Of a stretch of DNA of 64,000 bases, positions 53,584 through 64,000 are shown piece after piece. Position 1 is the stretch's first letter, and each line of letters begins with the position of its first letter. A model generated the notes under the pieces. It was not told the origin of the DNA. It saw nothing but the letters and a program-made list of their open reading frames with translations, and ran no database searches. A program made the translations under genes and the position numbers. Source of the DNA: Chalara sp. BL73 (Eukaryota > Ascomycota > Leotiomycetes > Helotiales); assembly GCA_918026815.1 (NCBI GenBank), contig CAKJVC010000210.1:124001-188000 (forward strand), in the 5' to 3' direction.

Positions 53584-56240
53584 CTTGTCTGACTGATTCG
53601 CGTGATCGAGATATTACGTCGGGAGATGCTTTTGAAGAGCGCAGAATCTGCGTGATTGTGATGTTTATAACCTCGCGCTAGCGGCGCGCTTTTTACCAAG
53701 TGTCGGGCGGTCAGCAATAATCGAGAAAAGGTGAATTTAAAAACAAGCCAGGGCAACAAAAATTATGCGGTTTTTTTGTCGAAGCTGGAACCCATGTCTC
53801 TATTTACTGGGTATCTACAGGGCGACAGTTGATCTACCCAGTGTGGCCGAAGCTACCTCACGATACTCATATCAGAGAAGCGTGGCTATGGCCCTGGAGA
53901 CCTACAAGTGGAAAGAGGGTGCATTTCAAGGAAAGTGGATATTGGTGTCTTATCCAAATCAAGTATTGAGTAGTGAAAGACAGATCTTGGGATCTTTCGT
54001 AAACCACCAACAGCTAAGCCTGACATTCCCTTCTAGTCTCATCGCAACTTTCCTTTAAACTGTGTCTCCAAGATTCAAACAGAATATATAATACGAGCTA
54101 CAAACCGTCCGGGCGAGGGATCCTCGGAGGGGTGTATTCAACCTGAGCATGATTGCTGCTCAAGCTACTGCTAATATCTGGTTTCCTTACATACCTGACT
54201 ATACATCATGGCGGCGGTCTCCATAAGGTGTCAATACCACTTGTCTTTGAGGGTGGGAAAGGAGGCCGCACTGAAATGGCTCCAAATATTATCATGTAGA
54301 TAAAATCGGTGTTTTCAGTATACCATTCAACACTAACCCGAGCTTCATCATCAGCAGGAGTAAGTCTTTCAGGTTAAGCAAGGCTATAGGTAATAATTCC
54401 GGCCACAAATTTAGCAATCCCGAGGCTTAGAGGTATCGGCAAGACCAAAATATCCTAGATATTTCTAAGATACCACAACAAAGGTGAGATGTGGAAATCT
54501 TTTCAACAACTCCCAACGAGCGTTGAACCATATCGCCGTAATTGGCAGTCTTGGGAAGTACACGCCACGAAGATAGTGATTCCATGGGGATGACCAGTCA
54601 GAGGAATAGCAGTTTAATTCTCTTTCTAAAGAAGCCACCATATGAAACTACTATCAAAATAACAAGTGCACCTGCTGCGAAACCTTGTCGCTACGTTCTA
54701 ATTTATGTTTGAATTTAATGAGCCTCCCTTGTGGCGAATTGCTGTTTCTTAAAATATCTCTGTATAATGTTTACTTGAGAAAGCAAGAAATGGAGGAGAT
54801 AATGGAAGGGAATCAGAACCTGTCCTTTGCCTGCCGACACGGCGATATCATATACTACAGGAATTCCGTTACTGCAAATACCGTGAGACGAGAGATACTT
54901 GCAGGCTGGCGTGCAAAGAATGGTGATATGCTCCAAATTTTTCAGAATAAAACCTGTGTCCTGGTTGATCTCGATTATTAAAGGATATCTTCAATTAATA
55001 TTCTAGATATCCAATAGGTGAACACTACTCTTTGTCGACTAATAGCTATATCTATTCAATAATGTTGTTTATTGCATAGCCAACCAAAATCAACCACGAA
55101 ACATTGCTTAATGCAGGCGATATTCCATGGGATTGTCGGCTGTTCTCGCTAATGAATGGATATAAGTTTTGGGTTGTGCTTTGCATCTTATGGCGGGGTA
55201 TTCGGTTGAAAAGTGCTCTCATAGCAAAATTAGCTTTCTTTACAAAGTGGTGTGGGAATACAGACAAGCCATGGCTCTTGTGTAACTCATATTTACCCCA
55301 CAGACTGCTTTAGCAGCAAGTAATAGTGTCATATGACACTGTATTGGTTACAGCGGCACCGAACAGGTGAGTTCCTGGTCGTGGTCTTCAAGCTGCCACG
55401 TCGAGGCTCTGAAGCCTCATCTCTGGGCAGCCATTTGCTAATGACCGAAGGACCTGGGTTTTCTAAGGCGACATCATGGCCATAGAAGGTTACAGGAAAT
55501 CTTAGCTCCGTATTGCACCTTTGACCACAAAGGGTAATGCATTGCTTTCTACAGTAGTGGCAGTTAGGAAGTAAGTGAGCATGATATCTCCATTCATTCA
55601 AGGATCTCAAGGCGATAATTTGCAACAATCTAAGAGGTGTAGGGCAGATTCGTTTGAAATACTAAGCAGACAAGACTTTGGAGAGATACCTCGACATATC
55701 GAGTACGCTACTCTAACCAAAAACAAAAGCAAAATGTAACAACACGTCATTTTCTGGCAGTGCGCGAGTCACGCCCACGCCCAGCTAGTATAGAGGGAAT
55801 GCTCTCATTTGTGTACATTATCACATGAGGTCTGCAGAAACAGGCTGGATTGACTGCATGCAGAATACCGTACCAATTGTTGTGTAGCCATCTTCAACAG
55901 ATCAGTTCAAAACCTGCGAGTAACTAGACCCTAGAGTATTGGCAATGTTGTTGACCCCCCGCAGAAAGATTCCATGCGCGATTTCAGATCGTATGTTATT
56001 TAATGAACTAACGACCGCCCTTCTCTCGGGATATCCCCAAACTTGCTCTTCTGCCAAGGTCCTCGTATGTTGATTTGAATGACTACCCAAGTCATGGCAC
56101 GGCCTTCTGAAACAGTGCGCAACATACATCGCTTTGGCCAAATTGGTTCAGTTGAATGGTCTTATAATGACCAGATCCGGTGTAGGGACACCCCCGCCGG
56201 GAAAGAATTGGCATTTCTTAGACAGCCGAAAAAAAGGAGG
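53584..56240. other. Long intergenic region without supportable gene
   Basis: About 2.65 kb. Open frames at 53765-54058, 54685-54981, 55104-55313 and 55329-55628 show no motif or splice pairing. The frame upstream of 56241 is open back to 56079, so the next gene could begin there. Confidence 0.4.
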
Positions 56241-57033
56241 ATGAGCCGTCGAGTTTTCCTTGTTTCGATTCCCTGGCAATCATACGGCGGAATCTTCAGT
56301 AGCACTCCCATGATGCGTGTGCATAGGTGGCGATCTCCATGGCCATTGCTTGAAAATAACATTCATATACTTCGGTACTGGATTGTTTGTATTGTGAACG
56401 ACAACAGCAATTTGCCTCCAAGCAAGGCTCAACTTCTTGAAGCAGACTTCTTCGACTGCCCTCAAGAGCCTCTACTTCGTGAGGAATCTAATGGTAACCG
56501 AACGGTGGCGTTCAAGCTGCCATCGAGCACCGTGGAAAGTATCGAAGCAATACAAGAACTCGGGAGAATTTCCCATTCCAACCATACTGTGGAATGCGAA
56601 AGTAAGTAAAACATTGTTGATTCCTTTGAAGTCCTCGCAATTGACGTGACGGGCTTTAGGAAACAAACTCAATGGACAGTGGGGAACTTACTATCGTATC
56701 TTGTGGAATAGTCAACAGTTCGCAGTCCGCCTCTCATATTTGATTCTTCAACAAGATTCCCTACCAATCGCGAGAACAGAGCTCCGGAGGCTCTTAGCCA
56801 GACTAGACAACTCGACTAAGCACTTCCTAGTAGCCAGGCAATTAGGCTGCGCGGCAGCTTTCTTTGGCTGCGGTATAGCGACGTTTGGTGTCGGAGCATT
56901 AGCAGCATGTGGCACAGCTGGCGGATCTATAGTCTCACATGAAATCAAAGAGCGCGAGGTCCGCACTCGTATTGCTGCGTTGGAGAAAACTTTTCGACGG
57001 CTGAAGGATTTAAGACTTACTATCCTTCTATAG
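56241..57033 (+). CDS. LRAT/NlpC-like fungal protein with the catalytic Cys replaced, plus membrane hairpin
   Basis: A 244-residue protein from exons 56241-56601 and 56660-57033. The 58-base intron (GTAAGT..GCTTTAG) joins VECE to RNKLNGQWGTYYRIL in phase 1. The N-terminus MSRRVFLVSIPWQSYGGIF, with RVHRW soon after, resembles small fungal proteins with an LRAT-like or NlpC/P60-like papain fold. In that fold an early histidine pairs with a cysteine in an N-C-x-x-F motif. Here the motif region reads LWNSQQFAVRL, with Ser138 where the cysteine would be. It is followed by a long glycine/alanine-rich hydrophobic hairpin (AAAFFGCGIATFGVGALAA) and a basic coiled helix (EVRTRIAALEKTFRRLKDL). The start is uncertain: the frame also offers ATG at 56079. 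The fold assignment is tentative and activity doubtful. Confidence 0.6.
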
Positions 57034-57961
57034 ATCTACAAAGGTGGCTGATTGGTGTTCTAGCCTGAGGCACGAATAATGTGTCTGTATGCAAATAATA
57101 AAGACAAGAGACCCGAGGAGTCGTGTAGCTTAGATGATAATTTGGCAAGGATTAGGAGATAACCTTTTGGGTTTTCAAATATTATTCAAGGATCATGTAA
57201 TACAGAATTCTTCAGTTAGGCAATCATTCAAAGTGGTAATTGACTAAAAAAATAGTTTCTGTTTTGACTAGCCAAAAGCATCCCAAAGCCCTTCTGATAT
57301 TCTTTGGCTGACTACCCTAATATATCCAAATACTGGGTCAGGCATTAGACTTAGTGGAAATTAGAGAATGCAATGAAGGTGGTGGAACTTGCTGCCGGAG
57401 CTTCCGATAAACTTGTTTATAGTGATAGAACAATTAAAGAGCTAACGTGGAAGATACTAGTTATGCCTATGAAGCTTCGGTTCGCAGAAATAGAGATGCA
57501 AATAACAATAATTGGAGCAGATGAAGCAAATCTATCAAGGACGAGATTGAAATAAACTGGAAACCGGGGACTTGGATTTGGCGTGTTTTGGCACAAGGAA
57601 CCTTTTTGCATATCTCAGCGTTTGCTCAATTGCAAGAGTTGTTAGTCATCGCAACTGGTTTATCGGATATTCTGGGAATCTCATTTCTAGTAATGTAGAC
57701 GAGTGATACGTTAGATTTATTCTGGGACAAATAGCTTACTCAATCCCCCCACCAAAAAGACCCGCCTGAGTTTCGAGGCTGGCAGCGCAGAGATCACCAT
57801 TCACAGCATCCGCTTGCCTGCCTGCCTGTAAACAGGCAGCGTTGTCATTGGAAAGACTAGAAAACGTGTCCTACAGTTCTGACGCTTGAAACCTTGTACT
57901 TCCTGCTCTGCTTTCAACACTGTTCCGGCGATAACTACAGAGAAGACACCACTATCAAACG
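57034..57961. other. Intergenic region without supportable gene
   Basis: About 930 bases. A short repeat of GCCTGCCTGCCTG occurs at 57813-57826, followed by TAAACAGGCAG, a partial hairpin. No gene recognised. Confidence 0.4.
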
Positions 57962-59951
57962 ATGACCCCATTCCTAGCTGAGCCTCTTGTTCGATACGGT
58001 GTGGAAAACAAGAACATCCGAGGCGATCCTACAGGCTGGTATCTGAAGAATTGTGGCAATATCGCGCACTGGTCCGATCTTGAGCGCTATACTGTTTTTA
58101 AACCCTCCCGCCACCCCCATACTTGAATACTTGACTAATAACGTGCAGGACTTCACGAGGTTTGATGACGCAGACTTCGACCTCAGAAACGACCCTCAAA
58201 TCGCTATACTGAAAGATTACCTCTCCGATATTGAGAAGAATGGCATGCAGACTGCCCGAATTCAAGGCAGAGTCGTCCATGATACCACTGAACAACTTGT
58301 CATTCACCACGAGGTGTGCGGCATGTCTGTGAAGATTGTACAATTACGCGATGCCTCGTATAGTGATAAAAAATCTTACTCCAGAGCAGCGAGGGCAAAG
58401 AAGCTGGAGAAACAGTCTGTGCAAAGAATGGATAGCATTGAAGGAATGATCGGCCGTGAGACGCAGAATTTCTTGATGGCGAAAATGATGGAAGCCGGCC
58501 AAGCTCCCAATATGCTGATGCATGGGGCCAAAGATGAAAAGCCGAAGAGAGAGAACAGGAAAGGATGGTACAAGTTAATGCGTCAGCAATCAGTCCAAAC
58601 TTTTTGGGTCAACACAGCCAAAAAAGATCGAGATGCCATTCGAAATGCCGCAAACAAACCGCCAGAGGAACTTGCGGCGATCATGGAGCAGATCCGACAA
58701 GAGGATAAGAGTCACACATTAGATTATGTCTGGCAACACCTCCGTGATGGCGGTGCAGCTAAGGATCCTGAGATCTACGAAAAAGTCCATGAGCAAGTCG
58801 TGGTAGTACTAGACCAAAACTCGCAGGTGGTACTTTGTAAGGTTACGGGCCTCTTCCAATTTCTCTATGATAGCATGGACAAAGTTGAGGATGCGGTTCG
58901 GAAATGGTCTTCCTTACCGCCTCTACCAATCCCAAACACGCAGCGACATATGGTTGATCTATACATCAGACAGCATGAGCATCCAGAGCTGGATCACGAA
59001 AAAGCAAGGCCACTCGATGAATTGGAGGAGCGATATAACTGTGTTGTTCACCTTGGAACATGGGCCATGAAGGGACGGCACAATCCCAGGGACGTTCATC
59101 GTACTCCGGACACGTTGCTTAATAGAGGCGCCCCCGTGAAAGTCCAGGAGAACTACCCTGCGGAGCTGTTTCCAGAGTTTAGAAAGAAAGCACTTGGCCT
59201 TGGATCGGAAGTTGTTCGATATCTGCTGGGTACCATGGCGCCGGCTGAGTACGAAAAATGTTGCGAGATCTACAATGCGCTACCTAAGAAGAAACGTATG
59301 AAGATGTCGTTGCCTGGCTTCGCGACACTCGTGGTTCTAGGAATCAACTCTTTCACAGATCGGCATGCTGATAGCACGGATGTGGAATTTGGATTTGCAG
59401 GCCTCGTGCCGCTAGGTAACTATACAGGTCGGTTGGCCAGGAGGCGCTGATGACAAACCGCTGACAAGGGGATAGGCGGAGATATATGCTTTCCCCAGCT
59501 GGCCATGGCTATTAAATACCAGCGAGGGGACTGCATCATTTTTAGAGGTGCTGAATTGGAACATTTCGTTGCGGACTGGACAGGATATCGGAACTTCCTT
59601 CTGTATACGAACCACCAACCAGTGAGAAATTATGCTCATCGCCTTCTGCGGAAGCTCCCTCCGATCGAGACGGACCCTTGGCACCCTGACTATGTCCCAG
59701 GCAAGATGATGAAGTCAGAAACTTCTCCGCAATCTGAGTCGGACTCCGATTTAAAATCTGGAGAGACAGATTTGGATTTGTATGACCCATGCTATACTGA
59801 ATCAGCGGAACAGGAGCCAGAAGACATTTATCAAGTCGACCTCCATGGCCCATATGGATGGGAGGGAAATCCAGATTCGTCCAAGGGCTCGGGTGACTCT
59901 TCTATAGACAAAAGCCACCTGATATCAAATGCCTACCTGGACAAACTATGA
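57962..59951 (+). CDS. Fungal 2-oxoglutarate/Fe(II) oxygenase-domain protein
   Basis: A 628-residue protein from exons 57962-58093, 58149-59427 and 59476-59951. The first intron has a weak donor (GTTTTT) but a good branch (GACTAATAAC) and acceptor (GTGCAG), and joins LERYT to DFTRFDDADFD in frame. The second (48 bases, GTCGGT..GGATAG) joins GNYT to GGDICFPQLAM and completes the catalytic core. The N-terminal two thirds are helical and charged, with a Lys/Glu-rich coiled region (KKLEKQSVQRMDSIEG). The C-terminal domain shows H-x-D in FTDRHADSTD (His450, Asp452), FGFAGLVPLGNYTGGD, the turn GDCIIFRG and distal His500 in ELEHFV. That is the triad of a widespread fungal oxygenase family distantly related to TET/prolyl-hydroxylase-like enzymes. 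The tail is acidic and Ser-rich. The substrate is unknown. Confidence 0.82.
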
Positions 59952-60479
59952 GAAGCCAAGTCTAGAGGTATACTGTACATGTGGCATTGAGACTCCAGTG
60001 GAGTACTTAAGAAAATATTAAGGAAGATACTATAGATTATCTGCGGATTGTAACGATCGGACTCAGCTTAACAACACCGCCACAGATTACGCAGAGGGCT
60101 GGCATAATTCCTAGCATGTATAGTGCTGTAGTGATCAAAACTTCTGTATATCAACCATAGATCACTTTGTAATTGAATTGTGTGTTAATGCTACTGCTAT
60201 TAAGTTTGCCCCAAAACACGAGTGCCCTTACGAGTGTGGAATTTCAGAGATGGAAAGAGGAAGATAAGTTGAGATAATACCAGAACCGGCCATGGTCAAT
60301 TGCCTTGAGGCTTGAAACATGAGTTGAGGGCGGATGACTAGAGGATAGGAGCAGCCAAATGAACTGATCAGCGTGAAATGATATGGTTGAAGATGAGAAC
60401 TATGGACACTGGCCATGTTTCATCACTTAAGCGCTTCATCAGAGAACTGAGACTAGTAGCTCTAAGGCGAAGATGCTCT
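59952..60479. other. Convergent intergenic gap
   Basis: About 530 bases between two convergent stops. No gene seen. Confidence 0.45.
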
Positions 60480-61614
60480 TTAAATTATGCTATATCCGCC
60501 GTCAACAATCATATCGGCACCTAATTAAAATCAGCATATCTCTAGCAAACTATTCGATTATCTTACCCGTGGTATAGGAGGCCGCATCTGAAGCCAAGTA
60601 TAAGTAAATCCCTTTGAGCTCATGTGCTTGCCCTTCTCGACCCATTGGTGTTTTGCTTCTCCATATATCTTTCATGGCAGGATCAGCAAAAGAGGTGATT
60701 TCGGTTGCTATATAGCCAGGTGAGACACAGTTTACCCGTGCGAAGCTAACCCATTCAACCGCAAGAGATTTACCTAAGTAGAAAAGTTAGTAAATCATGA
60801 TTTCAGATCTTGCTACTTACAAGGAGAGCAATGAATAATTCAAGATAAAGCCAAGAACTTACATAAATGGACGATTCCAGCTTTGGATGCGTTGTAAACC
60901 GCTTGTCGTTGCGGAATATTGACAATATGTGCACTCACGCTGGCCGTAGCAATGAAGCTTCCTCCATGATAATTCGTCAGTGGCCTTCCATCAATTGTCT
61001 TCCCTGTTATTTTTTGCCGCTTCCAGATCGCTCCAACTGCTTTCGCACAATAGAAAGTACCATCTACATTTGTATTCATCACATGTTTGTAATGGTCCAC
61101 ACTGCCATCGATGGCTGCACCTTGTGTCCATGTTATACCAGCGTTTGCGACAAAGATATCCAGGCGGCCGCCGAGGTCTGAGATGGCTAGGTTAACTGCC
61201 CGTTCTATTGCTTCATATGTGGAGATGTCGACTTGGTAAGCTTTGCCTGGTGGGGTTCAGTTCATGGATGATATACGCGCTCCAATCAGGACCATACATT
61301 TTACATTGTATTTGACTTCAATATTATGCGCTTCTTCCACAGCACGGGCATTGCTATTATACCAAATGGCAACATTAGCACCTGCACCAGCGAATGCCTC
61401 GGCCACAGCCTGTGAAATCTCTAGAGTTAGCAATCCAAACCTATGGAGTCCTAGATGGGTAGGCAAAGAAGGGACTTGCCAGTCCAATTCCTCCACCTGC
61501 GCCAGATATAATAGCCGTTCGACCTGCAAGACTGAATATATTTGTACTGGGTTCCGGTGGGGTCGTATTATTCTGTACGAAGTCTCCCCCTACAAGATAG
61601 CCGGCGTCTGCCAT
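60480..61614 (-). CDS. NADP-dependent short-chain dehydrogenase, L-xylulose/sorbose reductase type
   Basis: A cytosolic polyol/ketose reductase-type SDR of 292 residues. Exons are 61480-61614, 61298-61409, 60863-61246, 60567-60773 and 60480-60520. Introns 2-4 are GT..AG. Intron 1 (61410-61479) begins GCAAGT and ends TTTCACAG: only a GC donor gives the conserved [16 protein letters not shown] junction. Features: a 29-residue N-terminal extension, cofactor motif [10 protein letters not shown], the NNAG position read as ANAG ([11 protein letters not shown]), the active-site YNASK (Tyr200, Lys204), the family's [14 protein letters not shown], and the C-terminal [10 protein letters not shown]. The long N-terminal extension and [14 protein letters not shown] are typical of the fungal Sou1/L-xylulose reductase branch used in pentose and hexitol metabolism. 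The exact sugar cannot be read. Confidence 0.92.
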
Positions 61615-63026
61615 TTCTCGAGTCGTGGGGATCAGGATCACGTTGTTGACAAATTGCTACAACTGAGCGTAGACTTAAGGAGATGTTGTAAAAAAGACTT
61701 TTAGCCTTTTCGCCAGAGGATGGATCGTGACTTTTATATCACTGTAGCAGGGTCGGCCATTTAGTGCCGTCGCGCGTCTTGCCAATCGAGCGCGTAATCT
61801 TCCGGTCCCCAGCGTAGCAGATCTTTATGGCAGATGGGGAAACCCATTTATGTGCCCGCATGGACCGTAGGGTATCGCTTCGGCATGAGATTGGCGAATC
61901 AAGCGTTTGTACTTGTGATATTATCGGATGAAAGTATTATGTTGTAGGTCGGGACATTGCGACGCGAGCTCAACGGCGGCGGCGGAAAATCAGGTACCAG
62001 CGCCAATGATGATGGCTCAGACAGCTGCCCCAAAGTTGTTCACCGCATTAACAGAAGCGGCTGTTTCTGTTCCGCTCTCATGGAACAAATGATCAGTGGG
62101 TTTTGGGAAGGGGTGAGCCGCTGGCCTTGCTGCGGTATAGCATCGGAAAGACATCATAGCAATTGTCTCCAATTATGCATAGTACATTGGTGCTGATATG
62201 AGTAATCTGCTTGCACTTCCACAGTACCATGATAACGTTGGCTAATGGTGGTGACGATAAATAAGATGCGGATGGGTTTCGATGCTTTTTGTTAGGTAAC
62301 AGCCAGCGACAGCAAAATGTGAGGCTCAAATCTGCCAAGACACGGCGGCTGCATCTCAAATTGCGTCGAAGCTCAACATCACATTAGAATCAGCAGCATC
62401 GCAACCTTAAAGGCCACGCAGCTCAATTGAAGCGCTAACTCTCTTGTACCGACTATAGCTATGATTGGTTCCGAGGTATCACTACAATGGTACAGATATT
62501 CTACTACCGCGGCCCAAGACAGACCAGATCGCATATTTTACAGATATACAGTACCGCACCTTCAATGTAATGGGAGACAGATAGTTTTTATCACCATTAT
62601 CATACGGAGAAAACGTTACAGTGCAATTCTGGCATTTCTTGTAAGTGCATTGGGGCATCAAGTGATGGCCAAGGTCGGAAAATGAAATATGCGGCCTCCC
62701 TGTTTGAGGAATGCACCACCTTGAAGGGAGCATTCCAACCACGTTGTCTTTCAGATGGCGTTGACAATCCGAAAGCCCATGTTTATCTCTTGTTTGGCTT
62801 TGGACCTTCCTCCTAATTGTTGTTTGGTTTGCGCCGCTCGCCATATTGCCAGTCCCTACCGTCTGTCACTCCTTCAATATTGTTTCAATTACTGTTGAAA
62901 CCCTTTCATTGCCTACTTAATTAATTATTCAAACCCATTTTCAAAGCAACCAGCTTTTCTTGGAAGAAAGGAAGTATCGATTGTGTTTGAATTTGTACCG
63001 CATGATTTCTATCAACTCGGATCAAG
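61615..63026. other. Intergenic region without supportable gene
   Basis: About 1.4 kb between divergent genes. It holds the SDR promoter at the left and that of the right-edge membrane protein at the right. A GGCGGC triplet patch lies at 61974-61986. Small open frames have no motif. Confidence 0.4.
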
Positions 63027-64000
63027 ATGTCTCTTCCTCCTACGGTTCATATTCGCGACATGCCCGCAATAGCAGGCACTCTCTCACAAGGCACCATCAT
63101 TGGAATAGCTGTTGGCGGAGCCGCAGTTCTGCTTCTGTTGTGCGCGTCGACAACGATCTATCTCTTGAAGAGAAACGATCGAAGAAAACGCGCTAAGATG
63201 CAGAATACCGAAGCAACATCGCCATTGGAAAATGAAGAATTGGCTGCTTTCCTTCGTGCTGACCGACCACGGGATGTTTATACCCCGAATACAATGTCCA
63301 TAATACCCACGCTGCCACCCCACAAACGGGCTCCTCCACTTCAAATCGACACCATTATGCCAACATATGATCTTCATGATGATCCACAATTGGAGCAAGC
63401 AAATACAAAAAAGATGTCTCCTACACGAGCCATTTCACGTCTATCAACGGGAATCAGGGATTCGTGGCCACTTGCAAACTCAGGACAGGTTCCTAATGCA
63501 CTACATGGATTGGTCCGCTTACAATCTCAATCTCAATCAACGATTACCTTAAACCAAGTAGCACCTCCTGGATACATAATAGCCTCTGAACCGAAATGGC
63601 CAGGACGAACTTACTCTCGGAACATCAAGACCAAAGTTTCTAAGGATATTACACGCTATTCAGGCCGACAACGCGCGAAGTCGGAGCACCAGTTGACAAC
63701 TATCCTGCGCTCAACATCCGAACGTCTGAAGCCTTCCAATGCCCGTCGGAAGAGTCTTTCTCGAACATTGACTAGCTTCAACCGTTCCGGCCCCCCGCCT
63801 TCAGAGAAACTCCCAAGTCCTGCCAGAAAAGTAAGGATGAAAGAAAGCCAAGAGGCTTTAATTGCTAACAAATCAACGGCATCTCTTCGGAGCTCTAAAT
63901 ACAACGAAGAACTGCTCCGGACACCAAGCCCAAGGAGGAGAGCAGCACGAGGTGCGGAACAGACGAATTGTACACGCCAGGTATCACCAGCTTCCTCCGA
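63027..64000 (+). CDS. Single-pass membrane protein with long basic Ser-rich tail (3' end outside window)
   Basis: A continuous frame of 324 codons from the ATG at 63027 to the window edge without a stop. The first 23 residues are followed by one strongly hydrophobic helix (IIGIAVGGAAVLLLLCASTTIYLL) and a stop-transfer cluster (KRNDRRKR). That places a short N-terminus outside or in the lumen and a long cytosolic tail. The tail is basic, Ser/Pro/Arg-rich and disordered, with many phosphorylation-like sites (RRKSLSRTLTS, TPSPRRR, RSTSERL). No enzymatic domain is visible in the part seen. Another ATG at 63002 belongs to a different frame. The layout resembles fungal orphan membrane-anchored wall-sensor-like proteins, but the extracellular part is far too short for a typical sensor. 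Function unknown. Confidence 0.7.
   Translation, partial: MSLPPTVHIRDMPAIAGTLSQGTIIGIAVGGAAVLLLLCASTTIYLLKRNDRRKRAKMQNTEATSPLENEELAAFLRADRPRDVYTPNTMSIIPTLPPHKRAPPLQIDTIMPTYDLHDDPQLEQANTKKMSPTRAISRLSTGIRDSWPLANSGQVPNALHGLVRLQSQSQSTITLNQVAPPGYIIASEPKWPGRTYSRNIKTKVSKDITRYSGRQRAKSEHQLTTILRSTSERLKPSNARRKSLSRTLTSFNRSGPPPSEKLPSPARKVRMKESQEALIANKSTASLRSSKYNEELLRTPSPRRRAARGAEQTNCTRQVSPASS

Noticed and set aside
54685..54981. Plus-strand open frame of 98 codons
   Set aside because: No domain, no splice partner, no neighbouring support.

Overview
The window is nuclear DNA of a filamentous ascomycete (Pezizomycotina). Genes carry short introns of about 41-150 bases with GT..AG ends and CTRAY-type branch points. 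The gene families are typical of that group: Zn(II)2Cys6 regulators, an NRPS-like adenylation enzyme, a P450, OPT and Dal5-type transporters, GH6 and GH16 enzymes, a PEBP, JmjC and TauD oxygenases, and short-chain dehydrogenases. A helotialean (Botrytis/Sclerotinia-like) relative is my guess from the orphan membrane-protein families; the sequence does not prove it. Coding exons were joined by hand from splice signals and reading frame. No rRNA, convincing tRNA, CRISPR array or bacterial-type operon was seen.

Layout. 1-7 kb: the 5' end of a Dal5-type MFS transporter on the minus strand, an AhpD-like protein, mitochondrial succinyl-CoA:3-ketoacid CoA-transferase, and a divergent Zn2Cys6 regulator. 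8-10.5 kb: a JmjC-type protein with a C-terminal cysteine cluster. 11.5-15.3 kb: two decayed genes, one CorA-like and one GH6 cellulase. 15.4-24.3 kb: a stand-alone adenylation-domain enzyme containing a 6-base exon, a TauD/TfdA dioxygenase and an OPT transporter, which may form a small metabolic group. 24.6-30.3 kb: pICln, an unknown two-exon protein and a GPI-type secreted PEBP. 30.7-38 kb: a second Zn2Cys6 regulator whose zinc cluster is split by a GC-AG intron, a broken membrane protein, a P450 and a small F-box-like protein. 38-50.6 kb: a gene-poor stretch holding a secreted cysteine-rich protein, a frameshifted SDR, an orphan membrane protein and a 440-base MITE with 105-base perfect terminal inverted repeats. 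50.6-64 kb: another orphan membrane protein, a GH16-like protein without its nucleophile, an LRAT-like protein without its cysteine, a fungal 2OG-Fe(II) oxygenase, a five-exon SDR (second GC-AG intron), and a single-pass membrane protein running off the right edge.

How the genes relate. Conserved core genes (SCOT, pICln, AhpD-like) are interspersed with accessory genes. Several accessory genes have lost a catalytic residue or a reading frame (GH6, GH16-like, LRAT-like, SDR, CorA-like), as expected of a fast-evolving accessory region. The most plausible local links are the SCOT/Zn2Cys6 divergent pair, the adenylation/TauD/OPT group, and the Zn2Cys6/P450 neighbourhood at 30.7-36.3 kb. None of these links is proven by sequence alone.
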